Origin: Nitrospirota bacterium
GTDB taxonomy: Bacteria; Nitrospirota; Nitrospiria; Nitrospirales; UBA8639
DNA length: 5,128 nt
Direction of reading: 5' to 3'
Assembly: GCA_029879555.1 (NCBI GenBank)
Contig: JAOUQB010000211.1
Span: forward strand, 1 to 5,128
The notes under the pieces were generated by a model. The model was given only the letters and a program-made list of their open reading frames with translations, had not been told where the DNA came from and made no database searches. The translations under genes were made by a program, and so were the position numbers. Below are positions 4,772 to 5,128 of the stretch, piece after piece; position 1 is the stretch's first letter, and the number at the start of each line of letters is the position of its first letter.

Positions 4772-5128
4772 TTACCAATACCAATAAGGATAATGTCCAT
4801 AGAATCGTCCACGTGGCCCCCAAAAGGGATAGGCGTAGGGATACGGTCCCCAATACGGGTATGGTTGGTAGCGAGGGTAGTCTGATTGGGCAGGCCAGGT
4901 TTTGAGTTGTTTGATAGTGAGGGTGGGGTAGGTATAGTCCGTCTCATCGAGTTTTTGAATGACCGTTCCAGACAATTCTCCGACAAGGGTGATCCGCGTT
5001 CCTGCTGGCAGCGTGGCTGGGTCTAAGAAGGTCTGTTGGTAGGCAATAAAGCGACCTTGAGAATGGGTCAAATCTGTGGCTGGTTCGCGCTCCTGGATGA
5101 GAGGCAATTGAAGGATGATCAGTTCCGT
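4772..5128 (-). CDS. Slp-family outer-membrane lipoprotein, 5'-partial (C-terminal 118 residues)
   Basis: The frame is open from the right window edge to a TAA at 4774-4772, so the N-terminus and any lipobox lie outside. The visible residues match the end of the Slp/YeaY lipoprotein family: TELIILQLPL (1-10), then SQGRFIAY (23-30), FLDPATLPAGTRITLVGELSGTV (34-56) and YPTLTIKQLKTWP (67-79). In this family these form a small beta-rich domain anchored to the outer membrane by the N-terminal lipid; E. coli Slp is induced by starvation and stationary phase. Residues 84-118 are a tail very rich in Tyr, Trp, Phe and Pro, with WGP at 93-95 and 103-105 and ending in four aromatic residues. A TTG at 5107-5105 is unlikely to be the start because conserved family sequence continues upstream of it. 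The gene converges with the acidic-tail gene. I found no clear terminator for it between 4668 and 4771. Confidence 0.82.
   Translation of the reverse strand, partial: TELIILQLPLIQEREPATDLTHSQGRFIAYQQTFLDPATLPAGTRITLVGELSGTVIQKLDETDYTYPTLTIKQLKTWPAQSDYPRYQPYPYWGPYPYAYPFWGPRGRFYGHYPYWYW

Noticed and set aside
4632..4986. Further minus-strand frames (4632-4853 and 4687-4986) overlapping the lipoprotein gene
   Set aside because: They are out of frame with the clear Slp-family match, and one runs into the terminator stem.
1..5128. Search for a CRISPR array, tRNA, insertion sequence, toxin-antitoxin pair or defence cluster
   Set aside because: No regularly spaced repeats, cloverleaf, transposase, terminal inverted repeats or paired small genes were seen on either strand.

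Overview
This is an ordinary bacterial chromosomal segment of moderate GC content (about half by eye, not computed). It holds six protein-coding genes and no RNA gene, CRISPR array or insertion sequence that I can recognise. The gene set suggests a Gram-negative, double-membrane bacterium: a Lon-type protease domain protein, a HAD-fold nucleotidase-like protein, a stand-alone receiver protein, a class 3 lipase, a secreted acidic protein and an Slp-family outer-membrane lipoprotein. The Slp-type protein with an aromatic Pro/Tyr/Trp tail, together with the moderate GC, would fit Nitrospirota (for example a low-GC, Nitrospira marina-like lineage). That placement rests on recalled family resemblance and is tentative.

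Layout, left to right. (1) 7-579 (+): an isolated Lon (S16) proteolytic domain with no AAA+ ATPase in view; its 5' end touches the window edge. (2) 580-801: non-coding, with one good imperfect hairpin. (3) 802-1437 (+): HAD-superfamily protein of the 5'(3')-deoxyribonucleotidase (NT5C-like) type. (4) 1438-1603: leader region with a possible 21-codon small ORF and a 6-bp dyad next to a -10-like sequence. (5) 1604-2089 (+): receiver-only response regulator of the Rcp1/CheY-like type. (6) 2090-2273: promoter region for the lipase, with a TTGACG-17-TCTACT promoter and a dyad spanning it. (7) 2274-3074 (+): class 3 lipase with a full Ser-Asp-His triad. (8) 3075-3361: non-coding, with a near-direct repeat at its two ends and a small hairpin before the next gene. 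(9) 3362-4567 (+): exported protein with a globular domain and a long acidic tail that lacks Lys and Arg. (10) 4628-4667: a strong intrinsic terminator. (11) 4772 to beyond 5128 (-): C-terminal part of an Slp-family lipoprotein gene, convergent with the previous gene.

The gaps between + strand genes are 160-290 bp, and at least one contains a credible promoter. These are therefore probably separate transcription units and not one operon. I see no shared pathway. The right half leans towards envelope functions (secreted acidic protein, Slp lipoprotein) and the left half towards housekeeping and signalling. I found no convincing new multi-gene system. The most distinctive items are the ATPase-less Lon domain with an altered serine motif, the Lys/Arg-free acidic tail, and the regulatory architecture ahead of the lipase and response-regulator genes.
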